From Conidiobolus incongruus B7586 (lineage: Eukaryota; Entomophthoromycota; Entomophthoromycetes; Entomophthorales; Conidiobolaceae), in the NCBI GenBank assembly GCA_000697335.1, contig JNEM01007951.1, positions 1-19,805 of the forward strand: a DNA stretch of 19,805 nucleotides, in the 5' to 3' direction. This document shows, piece after piece, positions 10,653-19,805 of this stretch. The notes beneath the pieces were generated by a model, which saw nothing but the letters and a program-made list of their open reading frames with translations, did no database searches and was not told the origin of the DNA. Positions within the stretch are counted from its first letter, which is position 1; every line of letters begins with the position of its first letter. A program made the translations under genes and the position numbers.

Positions 10653-11752
10653 TAGACAACTCAATTTTATTATCAATATTAAACACTTCATCCTTATTCA
10701 AATTATCATTATCAAATGTCATTCTACATATAATCCACTAATATAAATACCCTCAGACTCATCAATTATCACTTTGAATGCATATGCACTAAATTATAAT
10801 ATCAACAAAACAAACCAATATAATTTTCTACATTAAGTTAATCAAAAAATGTTAATTTGTTTATATACATATGCCCAATTGTTTGAAAAATTTAAATTAA
10901 CAAAAAATTTGAATAAAATTGAAATGAAAAGATAATTTAGACATATGTTAAATTTCTAAATTAGAAAGTATATAAATCAAATGATTCAAATTTTCAATAT
11001 AAATTTAATAACAAATCCAAAATAAAAAAAATTAGTAAATAGGTTAAAATTAAAGAATTACTAAAAAATCAACTGATATTAAGTATTAGAATAAAAGATA
11101 AGAAAGAAATTTATATACAATAACATATAATTAAAAACTCTTGATCTTGAATAAATTATTCAAAATAAAAATTAATATTAATTTAATTTTTGTTGATATT
11201 TCATATGAAAAAAAAATTTAATTTAATAAAATAATAACAAATTATTATTTTTAATTTTAACTTGAATAATTTATAATAAGTTGATTATTTGAGAGTGAAA
11301 AAAATTCTTCAAATCATTTTCAAATAATATATTTGATTATTAGTTTTTAATAATTGAATAGATCTAAAATAAAAAAAATTAATAAATATTGTTCAAATTT
11401 AAAAATTTAGTGTGATGATGTCAATTTATTTAATATAAAAATAATAAAATTATAATAATTGAACCACTTAAATTCAAAAATATAATCATATAAAATTAAA
11501 ATAATATTCAAAACAATAGTAACAATGTATCGTAAATTATGTTTGATTGTGGTTAGAATTTTAACAAATATTATAATTATTAGAGTTTAAATTTCATATA
11601 GTAGATTATTAAATTGGATGTTTTAAGATGGTGTGAGTATGGGAATTGGATAATTGGAATGATGACAACTAATCATCATGTTCACTTTAGGTGAAACGTG
11701 AACATGTGGATGTACTGCGAAGATGAAAGAACGATGTGATAAAGCGCATGTG
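10653..11752. other. AT-rich spacer with SKT5 3' untranslated region at its right end
   Basis: About 10653-11580 is very AT-rich, and no gene was seen. From about 11625 to the SKT5 stop the GC content rises, and two inverted repeats occur (entered separately). This right part is most likely the SKT5 3' untranslated region. Confidence 0.6.
11659..11706 (-). repeat. Two overlapping inverted repeats just downstream of the SKT5 stop
   Basis: Repeat one is ATGATGA/TCATCAT (11659-11665 and 11673-11679, 7-base loop). Repeat two is CATGTTCAC/GTGAACATG (11677-11685 and 11698-11706, 12-base loop). Both are perfect. They share bases 11677-11679, so in RNA the two stems would compete at that edge. They lie about 47-94 bases after the SKT5 stop codon on the SKT5 transcript, in DNA less AT-rich than other spacers. 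Possible roles are an mRNA stability or localisation element or a 3'-end signal; none is proven. Confidence 0.55.
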
Positions 11753-13487
11753 TTATGATATAACGCAACTACCATCCTCCTTATCCTTGCGCGATTTACC
11801 AGCACCCATACTCTTGAGTTCCTGTAAGCGCTGCATCGCCCGCTTATTACCCTGGGCTGCTGCTCGCATGTACCATCGTCGAGCTTCTTCAGGATTTTGC
11901 TGAGTCCCAATCCCCACTTCGGTGTAGTAGCCTACTGCGTACTCTGCTTTGGATAGTCCACGGTCTGCGGCGCGTCGAGCCCATAAATAGGCTTCGGAAT
12001 CCGATTGTTGGAGGACTCCTTCAGACCCTGTGAGGTACCAACCAGATAGTGCTAGCTCACACTCTGGGTCGCCCTGCTCCGCTCCCTTGGTGAACCAAGC
12101 AATCGAGCGCCTGGGATCTACGGGACATGTTAAAAGTCCCTGCTCGTAGCAAACGCCCATCTTAAATTGGGAGTGAGCGTAACCGAGCTGAGCTGCTTGA
12201 GTATAGAGCTCTCTAGCGTATGCGTGGTCAACAATAATGGAAGGAATGCCTCCCTTTTCATAGCAACTAGCCAATTCATGCAAGGAGTGAGGGTTTTCGG
12301 CATCAGCGGCAGCGGCGGCACGCTTGAGCCAAGTGATACCTTCTCTGGGATTGGGCTGTTGACTGAGACCACCCTTGAGGAGAACCATCCCCACTTTGAA
12401 CATGGCAGCTGTATCGCCAAGGGCTGACGCCTTGCGGAAAAACTGTAGTGCGCGGTGCGGGTCTCGCTTAGTACCTGCGCCAAGCTCATAGCACACACCT
12501 GTACGGTAAGTAGCGGCGGGGTGACTCTGCTTGGAAGCTTGCACATACAAATTGAAGGCCTTGTCATGATCGACAGGAAGTCCGAGAGATCCGTTATTAT
12601 AACAATTAGCGAGGAAGAACTGAGCTTCTGGATACGCTCCTTTACCTAATCCAATCCCTTGGCTGGAGAGACGCTTGATCCACTTAAGCGCCTCATTAAT
12701 CAAAGAATTATGCATCTTCCTAGCGGTAACGGGATCAATTTCATTATCTGGATTCTGGAGCACTAAAGCAGCAGTCTCTAACAGATACTTGGCAAAATCC
12801 AATTGAATTTCAGGATCTTGACTCTTCTTAGCATTTTGGCGATATGTCTCCAAAGCGTTCGCAGTAGGGATTCGTAACTGAATACTCGAAGGTTCGGAAG
12901 TGATACCGGAATCGGAGGGAGCTATACTCTGCCTCGAATAATCCGACTGTCTCGCGACTGCACTCTGAGTTGGATTCACATAAGAACTATTTCTGGAGTG
13001 AGGTTTTGGCGTATCGCTCATCCTTCTCTCCCTACTGTATCTTATCTCCGATATGTTGTTCAGATTGGAGTACGATTGCGAATAGGTTGACGGCTCCATC
13101 GAATTGGATCGCGTAGGGTCCGGTTGCGATTGGCTGTACGGCGAGTGCCTCGGCTTTGGTTTCGGCGACGCGTGAATCGAATTTTCCGGCGATGAGTCGG
13201 AATCCGTATGGTGGTAGGGTAAGTCCTCAGCCCGCATCGCCTTTGGCGAAGTGGTTTGAGGAATATTAGAAAATGAGGGGGGCGCTCTAACATTACTCGG
13301 AGCTCTAATACCGCTGGAACTTTCCGACGAGTTGCTCCGACTGTTAGTTATCGATAATTTTTTCATTCCATGAACCAAATTGGAAGTATCTAAAATCAAA
13401 CTATTAAATTGAAATTGAAATAGAAAATTAAATTAACTTACCTTCATCTTTAGAACTCTGGTGACAATAATTAGAAACCTTCTCCAT
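11753..13487 (-). CDS. SKT5: SKT5/CHS4-type chitin synthase activator with Sel1 repeats and CaaX box (two exons)
   Basis: Yeast Skt5/Chs4 activates chitin synthase III and links it to the bud-neck scaffold. Exons on the minus strand: 13487-13442 (15 codons plus one base) and 13389-11753, with a 52-nt GT-AG intron; product 560 residues. The first exon supplies the ATG, because the long exon has no in-frame ATG ahead of the residues that follow the splice. Residues 1 to about 195 are disordered and Ser/Pro-rich, with repeated basic-Ser sites. About 265-540 is an array of Sel1 repeats, with YPEAQFFLANCY, DHDKAFNLYVQASKQ, GDTAAMFKVGMVLLKGG and NPREGITWLKRAAA typical of this family. The protein ends in CVIS after a basic stretch, a CaaX prenylation box likely farnesylated (Ser at X), as in Chs4. 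No break is seen. Only the remote intron acceptor keeps the frame; a nearer AG leads straight to a stop. Confidence 0.95.
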
Positions 13488-15434
13488 ATTTTATAAAAAT
13501 TAACACCAATGCAACACAACAACTTTAATTTTATAAAAGTTATCTTTATAATATAAATAATTTTTTTAAATACAATTAATTATTAAAATTATAATAAACT
13601 TGTTAACTTATGAGTTTAAAACATGAAATTATGAAAACCCTTAAATTTAATTTGAAATTTATCATTGAATATCTTTTCCAATTCAAGGGTTTTGATTGGA
13701 CGAAACTTTAGTGGGATTTTTCTTTACTCCAAAATTCAATTATTTATCTGCTTCGTTTTAGGTTGGATTGAGTGATTTGGTCGAATTGCTAGTATAGAAC
13801 TAATAGATAATATTACGTAAATAATCTTCTTATGTTGATTGATTTCAAAGTATTTGTAACCATTTTGTTTGCTTTGATTATAATTATGTAAGCTGTATTT
13901 CAGCTTTATTGACTCAGCTTGGATTTCGACCAATCCAACCAAATTTTTAATTTCAAATCCACCCAAACGCCTTCAATGATTTGATAATTGATATTAAGTA
14001 GAACAGTCCCACTTCAATTGACCAGTTCTATTAAACCACACAAAGCGTGGGAATCTTAATCAATTTAATTTGATAAAATATAAAACTATAATATTAACGA
14101 GAATTGAAATATTTAATATATATTGAATATTAGTTTTGCAAAGATATATAATTGCTCTAGTCCAATTAATTTGATTATTAATGATAAGGAAACAAGGTAG
14201 TATGATTTATAATTATGTTATTAGATTTGCAAAAATTCAAAATTTGTGAATTGCGCTTTTTAAGCAATTTAAAAAATTACTAAATATACGAAAATAAACT
14301 AGAAAATTATTATTTTGAATATTAATAAAGAATTATCTCAACAACTCATTAAAATTTGAATATTTGAGTTTTCTCCAATCAAGTTGACAACCATATTCTT
14401 AGTTCAATATTAATAAATAATCTACAATATATCCTTGAATTAGTTTGAACATTATATTATGGTAATAGTGAAAGAAATCCTTAGATGATTTAATCATTAA
14501 ATGTAGATTGATTAATTGCTAATCAATCATTATAGTATAACTTAAACGATGCGCTTCGAAGCTAACTAATTAGTCAGAAACCTATCTCAACAAAGTAATT
14601 GCAAATATGAATTTAATCTAAGTTACATTTTAAATATTAATATTAATAAATTTTTAACATCTTTTAAATTTCTGATACAAACTTAAAATTTTTATACCTT
14701 AAATTTTCAGATAATTTTTATGATTAAATTTAATTGAAATTTGTGAAAGATTCTTATTGGTTCAAAATTGGAAGGAAAATTAAATTGCCACTCTTTAGAT
14801 TCTAGGCACCTCATTTTCGATAGTAATCCTAAATGAATCAAATTTTTTTAAAAAATAAATTATATTTATAATCAATTACCAACTTGATAAAGTTAGTGAT
14901 ATTAGTCTATACTGAACTCTTTGTAAAAACTATAAAACTTTTAAAAAATATAACCTAATGATAAGAGCCAATATTCAGTGATAAAATTGATTAAGTTAGT
15001 CCCAAATTGGGAACTGAACATGTAATTTGAATTAAAAAATGAAATTAAAGTGAAAAAGAATCTCCACATTATGTTAAAACAAATATTGAATAGCGCTTAT
15101 TATATAATTTAATGTTTTGATATTGTGAGCTTTTTGAAAGCATGTGATATCAACAAAATTTCGAAACTTTGTAATCATTAAAGTTGGAGATAGAGTATAT
15201 AAATCATCATCGAAGTAGTAGTGATTTTATTTGGATTCTATGAGCCTTTGAGCATTTAGGTCAAAACTTTAAGTTTTTATCCTTTAATCAGTTGTTTCCT
15301 TATATATTATCATTAATATAGTGGTATAATTTATTCCAGAATATTGAAATTGCAGTTAACGATATCTAATTAATTCTTATTTATTCTATTTATTTATTTA
15401 TTATACAATATTTATTTTATTTATTGAATTCGAA
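13488..15434. other. Intergenic region between divergent SKT5 and paralogue B promoters
   Basis: These 1.9 kb separate two outward-reading genes, so both promoters must lie here. The DNA is mostly AT-rich with no gene recognised. One patch (about 13681-14045) is less AT-rich and holds inverted repeats, entered separately. A small palindrome TCCCAAATTGGGA (15000-15012) lies about 420 bases upstream of the paralogue B start and could be a factor site. Confidence 0.6.
13681..14045. repeat. Structured patch with nested inverted repeats (possible foldback element or SKT5 promoter)
   Basis: GC is about 32-37% in sampled parts, against roughly 12% in sampled flanking DNA. GGTTGGATTG (13761-13770) pairs perfectly with CAATCCAACC (13931-13940), and GTCGAA further inside pairs with TTCGAC after a nine-base bulge. 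Inside are AAGCTG/CAGCTT (13890-13895 and 13901-13906). Near the outer edges AGTGGGA and TCCCACT also face each other. This could be a worn MITE-like foldback, a non-coding RNA, or simply the SKT5 upstream region, since it starts about 195 bases before the SKT5 ATG. No clear target-site duplication was found. Confidence 0.3.
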
Positions 15435-17042
15435 ATGATGGATTATAACATTCATTCGAATCATAATCCAACAAGTCATATAATCCATGAAAAACCAAAA
15501 ATTAGTAATAATGAAAAATTGGACTACAATTTTATGACTATGTCCAAGTTTAAAGCGAACAAATTATTAGATAAGCCATTGCGAAATAAATCTAATAATA
15601 TTGGATCAATTAGTGAAACCGATATAGCCAATTCACCAGGGATGGAGACACCGGCATTGACACATACCTCCACGCCCTCTAATTTCCCACAAGACTCTTT
15701 AGCTTCGACGCCGAGCGATACACCCATGCCATTCTATTCGATCCCGCTAGATCCTCCAGATCCCTTTACTGATATGCCCTACAATCCGCCAAAAAGATCG
15801 CCTTCGCAAAGGAGTAGCTTCAATCTGATGGCTTTTGCAGAAAAGTGCTTGCAGCAATATGATCAGATGAGAAGACGACCACATACTGAATATCAACTCA
15901 ATTTGAATTTTGAGAAAGAAAAAGTTCAGACGAATTTAATGAGATCTAAGACCCAGTATAGATCTTCAAAGAATAGTAACCACGGGATTCAAAGCCCCGT
16001 AATCAATGATGCATCAATCGGCCACCTCATCCAATGGGGACAGTCCCAGCACTTCGTGCACTCAGGATATGAGTACTTGGGAGAAGATGCGGAAAGGGAA
16101 AGAAGAAATCGATTATCCCAAGGTGCGGTATCTGTAGCGAGTTCCCAGCCAATTCCTAATGCATCTCAAGAGAGTTTGGTACAACTTCAAGTTCCTGCAA
16201 ATCCAAGGAATACCACATATACAACGTATACCACTGATGAAAAGCGCATTAGTTTAGAGCCCGAAATCTGTCAAATCATCCAACAGCATAACCAAGGTCT
16301 CGCCCTGCACCAATATGTCGAGACGAACACGCGAGACACGCTAGTAACAGAGTCATCAACAGCATCCAAGAGAGAGTCCGTATTCAACCGAATCAGCATG
16401 ACAATGCTGAACGTTGCAAACAAATTCTACCAGCACAGTAACCAACCATTAGCTGAAATCGTTGTGGAACAACCGGTCACACCGGAGCTGCCCCAACCCA
16501 ATCGCGCACTATTTCGAAATTCAATGCAGAGTCCAATGCCCAGCTTCCGACAGATAGATGTATCGAGTAGTGCCAACTGCAGCATTATAGAAGACACACC
16601 ACTCGAAATATTAGAAAAGGACAAGAACAATCTTCGCATTTCTACGGTACCTACCCATGTAGTCGCTCGGGACAGTGGCCTATTTCACCGACCGGAAAGT
16701 GTGAGCTTTCTGGACAAGTATCCCAAAGTGTCGCGTTCTCTTACATGGAGCTCGCGCAAGTCCACAATTTACGATCGAATAACCGGATACTTGAGCGACC
16801 AACCCGCAACATTCTTCTTATTCTACCTAGGTTTCATCCTGTTTCCGCTCTGGTGGTGTGGCAGTATCCTAGTGCTTAGGAACACATCCACCACCACCAA
16901 TGTCCATGGCGGTTATAACCGAGCATTTATGTATCGAAGTCGATGTAGGTACATGTCACTAGCTACTCTCTTCCTTGGACTCATAGTACTCGTGGGATGG
17001 ACTTGGGTTCGTCCCGATTGGGCAGGTATTCGAATCTTCTAA
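15435..17042 (+). CDS. Ser/Pro-rich protein with C-terminal two-helix membrane hairpin (paralogue B)
   Basis: This is a single-exon gene for 535 residues with no recognised family name. Residues 1 to about 450 are mostly disordered: Asn- and Ser-rich at the start, Pro-rich near 80-125, and with a charged helical-looking stretch near 130-175. The C-terminal part has two hydrophobic helices, about 457-481 (LGFILFPLWWCGS core) and 506-526, joined by a loop with MYRSRCR, and a short tail ending DWAGIRIF. Against the protein at 4410-5951, LGF-FPLW-GS, RSRCR, the tail and an SPMP motif 91-93 residues before the first helix all line up, while the N-terminal halves have drifted apart. No signal peptide is present, so the long N-terminal region is probably cytosolic (inference). 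ATG ATG at the start gives Met-Met; either may be used. The role is unknown; a cortical or endomembrane adaptor would fit the layout. Confidence 0.9.
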   Translation: MMDYNIHSNHNPTSHIIHEKPKISNNEKLDYNFMTMSKFKANKLLDKPLRNKSNNIGSISETDIANSPGMETPALTHTSTPSNFPQDSLASTPSDTPMPFYSIPLDPPDPFTDMPYNPPKRSPSQRSSFNLMAFAEKCLQQYDQMRRRPHTEYQLNLNFEKEKVQTNLMRSKTQYRSSKNSNHGIQSPVINDASIGHLIQWGQSQHFVHSGYEYLGEDAERERRNRLSQGAVSVASSQPIPNASQESLVQLQVPANPRNTTYTTYTTDEKRISLEPEICQIIQQHNQGLALHQYVETNTRDTLVTESSTASKRESVFNRISMTMLNVANKFYQHSNQPLAEIVVEQPVTPELPQPNRALFRNSMQSPMPSFRQIDVSSSANCSIIEDTPLEILEKDKNNLRISTVPTHVVARDSGLFHRPESVSFLDKYPKVSRSLTWSSRKSTIYDRITGYLSDQPATFFLFYLGFILFPLWWCGSILVLRNTSTTTNVHGGYNRAFMYRSRCRYMSLATLFLGLIVLVGWTWVRPDWAGIRIF

Positions 17043-19805
17043 CGTGACTTATATCTATATCACACCATCCAAACAATTTCTTATTAATACTATATTTTTT
17101 ATTTTTATTTTAACTTTTTTATAAAGTATAATTTTAAATAAATTTGAACACAAGTGATATTAAATAAAGTATTTTTCTTTTGTTGAACCCCCCAATAAAT
17201 TATTAAATATAGTTAATTTATTTTGGATTTTTTAACTTTAATATATAAAGTATAATATTATAAATATTAAATTATTAATGTCTATAATAACAGTTTTTGA
17301 TTTAAAATATAAAACAAATTCATTGAATTATAAATGTAATTTATCTTCTACAATTCGATCTAATTTTTATACTTATATTGAATCGAAAAATTTATTTTAG
17401 TAACACCTATATTCATTTATATCATTAATAATTCAATTTTCTAATTCAAATTCAATATTTATTCTTCTATTATTTAATAAGACCTTAAAATTAATTTCAA
17501 GTCATTTAAAGTAATTTTTAAAATACATGTTTGAATATTGTCGAAGAAGGTTACAATTAGATTAATAATTTAATATCAATCAGTAATGTTAAAGTTTAAT
17601 TGTCAAACCAGCTTCCAAAATAATTTATTTAATTTTATATTTTGTAATATATTATCCAGTAATTCACAATATAATTATTTATATTAGTATTAGATAATAA
17701 TTTATGGGTTTTAATTATTTCATTGTTACTTTAGTATTATTTTAAATAAGTATATATGATCTAATAATTTATTATATAAATTAAATAATAAAATTTAATA
17801 TAATATCACTTTTTTGATAAACTTTATAACAATCATCATTACTGAAAATAATAATATTTTAATTTTTACCAGAGTTAAAAAAGAAAATTTATTAAAGTAT
17901 TTTATATTATTTATTTATTAAAATATATTAGTAGCTAATAAAAAAAAGCTTTAAAAATATAATATTATAAATTGATATAATTAAATCAAAACTGATAATT
18001 TTATATAATAGATTTATTTTATTTAAAAAATCTTAAATATATATTTAATCAAGATATTTATTAGGAAATATTTTAAATTATATATATATTTTAATAATAG
18101 AGCTAACAAAGTTTATAACTTAGTTTATATTGAATTTTAAATTAACTCAAAAATAATTTAAAATAATTAAAAAACCAAAGTATTTATTATATATTTTAAT
18201 TAAAATGGAAATAAATAAAAATATAGCAAATATAAGTTAATTTTACTATAATATTTATATAATTATATAATTATACACTAACCCACAAAAGTAAGTCATA
18301 AAATCAAATATATATATTTTTTAATTAATGACTAAAATAATTTTATATATTAAATTACCTGAAACTATAATATATAATTAAGATATATTATTTGATAATA
18401 AATAAATATATTTAGATATATTTAATAAACCATTAGCAAAAATATTAACCTTTAATATTTAACTAAAGTAAGTTATAAATTTGTAGGTTTTTGAAATAAA
18501 AAGATATATTTAACAATATATAACTATATTTTATTGTTTTTATTTTTTATAATATTTTAAAATATATTAAATTTTTTTAATAATATTATTATATTTAAAT
18601 CCCTCTTTAAAAAAACTCACTTATGTATTAATTAACTTCATAAAAAAAATAAATCAACTTATAATATTATTATAATTACTAGTGTTAACTAGATTACTAT
18701 AGTTGAAATTATTAAGAATATCAATAAAAACATATTTAAATTTAAACTTAAATATATTAAGATTATAAATAAATATGATAAAAAGTATATTAATAAGTTA
18801 GTTAATATAAGCAAATATAATATTATTATAAAAATGTAATAAAAACAGTAAAACTATATAAGAAAATTAGTTAATATTAATATTATTATATATACTTTAT
18901 ATTAACATAGATATTACTTACATTTTAAGAAAAAATACCCTTAATTAAAAAAATCCCATTATAAAGTTAAATGGGAGTTTAAATGTCACTATTAAAATTA
19001 AATTAAAACTAATTAAAATAAAGTTATTTAATTTCATCAAATAAAAAATACCTTAGTGGATTTAATAAAAAAGTTAAATACTTCAAAAAAAATACAAAAT
19101 TATTTTATAACTATTATGTTAATTTTACCTAAAAGTATAATGATAGGTTAATTATAATTTAGGGATATATATTATCTTTAAGTGTAAAGTATCTTTATAA
19201 AGTTAATAAGGGAATTAATACTAAAATATATTAAAATATTCTAAATAATAAATTTAAAAAAACTATTGAATAATATAGGTTAAATAAATCTAATATTATT
19301 TTCTAATAAGATAATACTTTTTGTGATATTATAGTTTTTATTACTAAATAGCTTAAAAGTAATAAGATATTAGTTATAAAATAGCTTTTTTAATCTCTTA
19401 ACTTTAACTTAATTAAATACCTTTAAGATTAGTTAAAAAAAGCTATTAAAGCTTTCCTTTAATAAAAAATTTAAATTAATTTTAAGAATATATTTAAAAA
19501 CCATAGAACAAAATTAACCCTTCTTAATATAAAAAGTTATTTAACTTTTTACCTTATAAACTTAAAGAAATTAAAATAATTAAAGATAAATTTATTAAGT
19601 TTTAATTTTTTTATCATCAAAAACTTATAAATTTATAACTCATCTTAAGTAAAATATAAAGGTTTATATTTTAACCAATTAATAACTAAATATTATCATT
19701 TAATGATATATATTATTAATAAATATAATAGATTTAAATTATTTAATTTAGGTTTATTTTATTAAATATTAATCAAGTTATTAATAAAAATATAAGTGTT
19801 TTTGA
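17043..19805. other. AT-rich desert, RIP-like at the right end
   Basis: No gene was seen in 2.8 kb. A 64-nt run (18537-18600) has no G or C at all. To about 17850 the dinucleotides look like the other spacers. Further right CpA and TpG become scarce, most strongly in 19096-19501. A small hairpin TCCCATT/AATGGGA sits at 18954-18976. The right part may be a long-decayed repeat of unknown family, but nothing identifiable remains. Confidence 0.55.

Noticed and set aside
11623-11910. 95-codon minus-strand open frame at the SKT5 3' end
   Set aside because: It is a shadow frame over the SKT5 C-terminus and its 3' untranslated region, with no motif of its own.
12130-12649. Several open frames on both strands inside SKT5
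   Set aside because: They are shadows that arise because the GC-rich Sel1 region has few stop codons; the Sel1 frame is the real one.
11753-13399. SKT5 starting at a TTG at 13399 without an intron
   Set aside because: TTG is an unlikely start here. A 46-nt first exon with ATG, a GTAAGT donor and a TTTTAG acceptor joins in frame at 13389.
13736-13966. 76-codon minus-strand open frame
   Set aside because: Low-complexity Lys/Asn/Ile composition, no motif, and it spans an inverted-repeat patch; not coding-like.
17043-17250. AATAAA-type poly(A) signals after paralogue B
   Set aside because: Such strings occur everywhere in this AT-rich DNA, so they carry no information without transcript data.
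1-19805. CRISPR arrays, prokaryotic operons or intact mobile elements
   Set aside because: No spaced direct repeats, no polymerase or integrase motifs and no ribosome-binding-site pattern; introns and the tRNA show a eukaryotic nuclear sequence.

Overview
The window looks like a piece of nuclear genome from a very AT-rich fungus. The best taxonomic clue is a complete SKT5/CHS4-type chitin synthase activator, a fungal family. All 12 introns I could place are 43-55 nt long with GT-AG ends, and most carry a TATTAAT- or TTAAT-like branch site. Coding DNA reaches 55-60% GC in places, while the intergenic DNA is mostly 10-20% GC, with one 64-nt run lacking any G or C. I cannot name the species. An early-diverging (zygomycete-like or chytrid-like) fungus is a guess from the composition and from the presence of an animal/plant-like SDF2 gene.

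Layout: 1-4409 is an AT-rich desert. 4410-5951 (+) encodes a Ser/Pro-rich protein with a C-terminal two-helix membrane hairpin. 6287-6359 (+) is tRNA-Lys(CUU). 6903-7656 (+) is a seven-exon SFT2-family membrane protein gene. 7657-9164 is AT-rich and starts with an (AT)21 microsatellite. 9165-10133 (+) is a six-exon SDF2-like secreted/ER protein with three MIR repeats. 10293-10652 (-) is a small orphan protein gene, convergent with SDF2. 11753-13487 (-) is the two-exon SKT5 gene, with two overlapping inverted repeats just past its stop. 13488-15434 is non-coding and includes a patch of higher GC with inverted repeats. 15435-17042 (+) encodes a diverged paralogue of the first two-helix protein. 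17043-19805 is an AT-rich desert whose right part is strongly depleted of CpA/TpG.

How the genes relate: SFT2 acts in Golgi/endosome vesicle traffic, SDF2 in ER folding and O-mannosylation quality control, and SKT5 in chitin synthase activation at sites of wall growth. A secretion and cell-wall theme is therefore visible, but the genes are separately oriented and spaced, so this may be chance. The least described items are the pair of two-helix Ser-rich membrane proteins (no function recognised), the orphan 119-residue protein, and the local RIP-like signature at the right end. All splice models were built by eye from GT/AG signals, reading frame and family similarity; no search was run.
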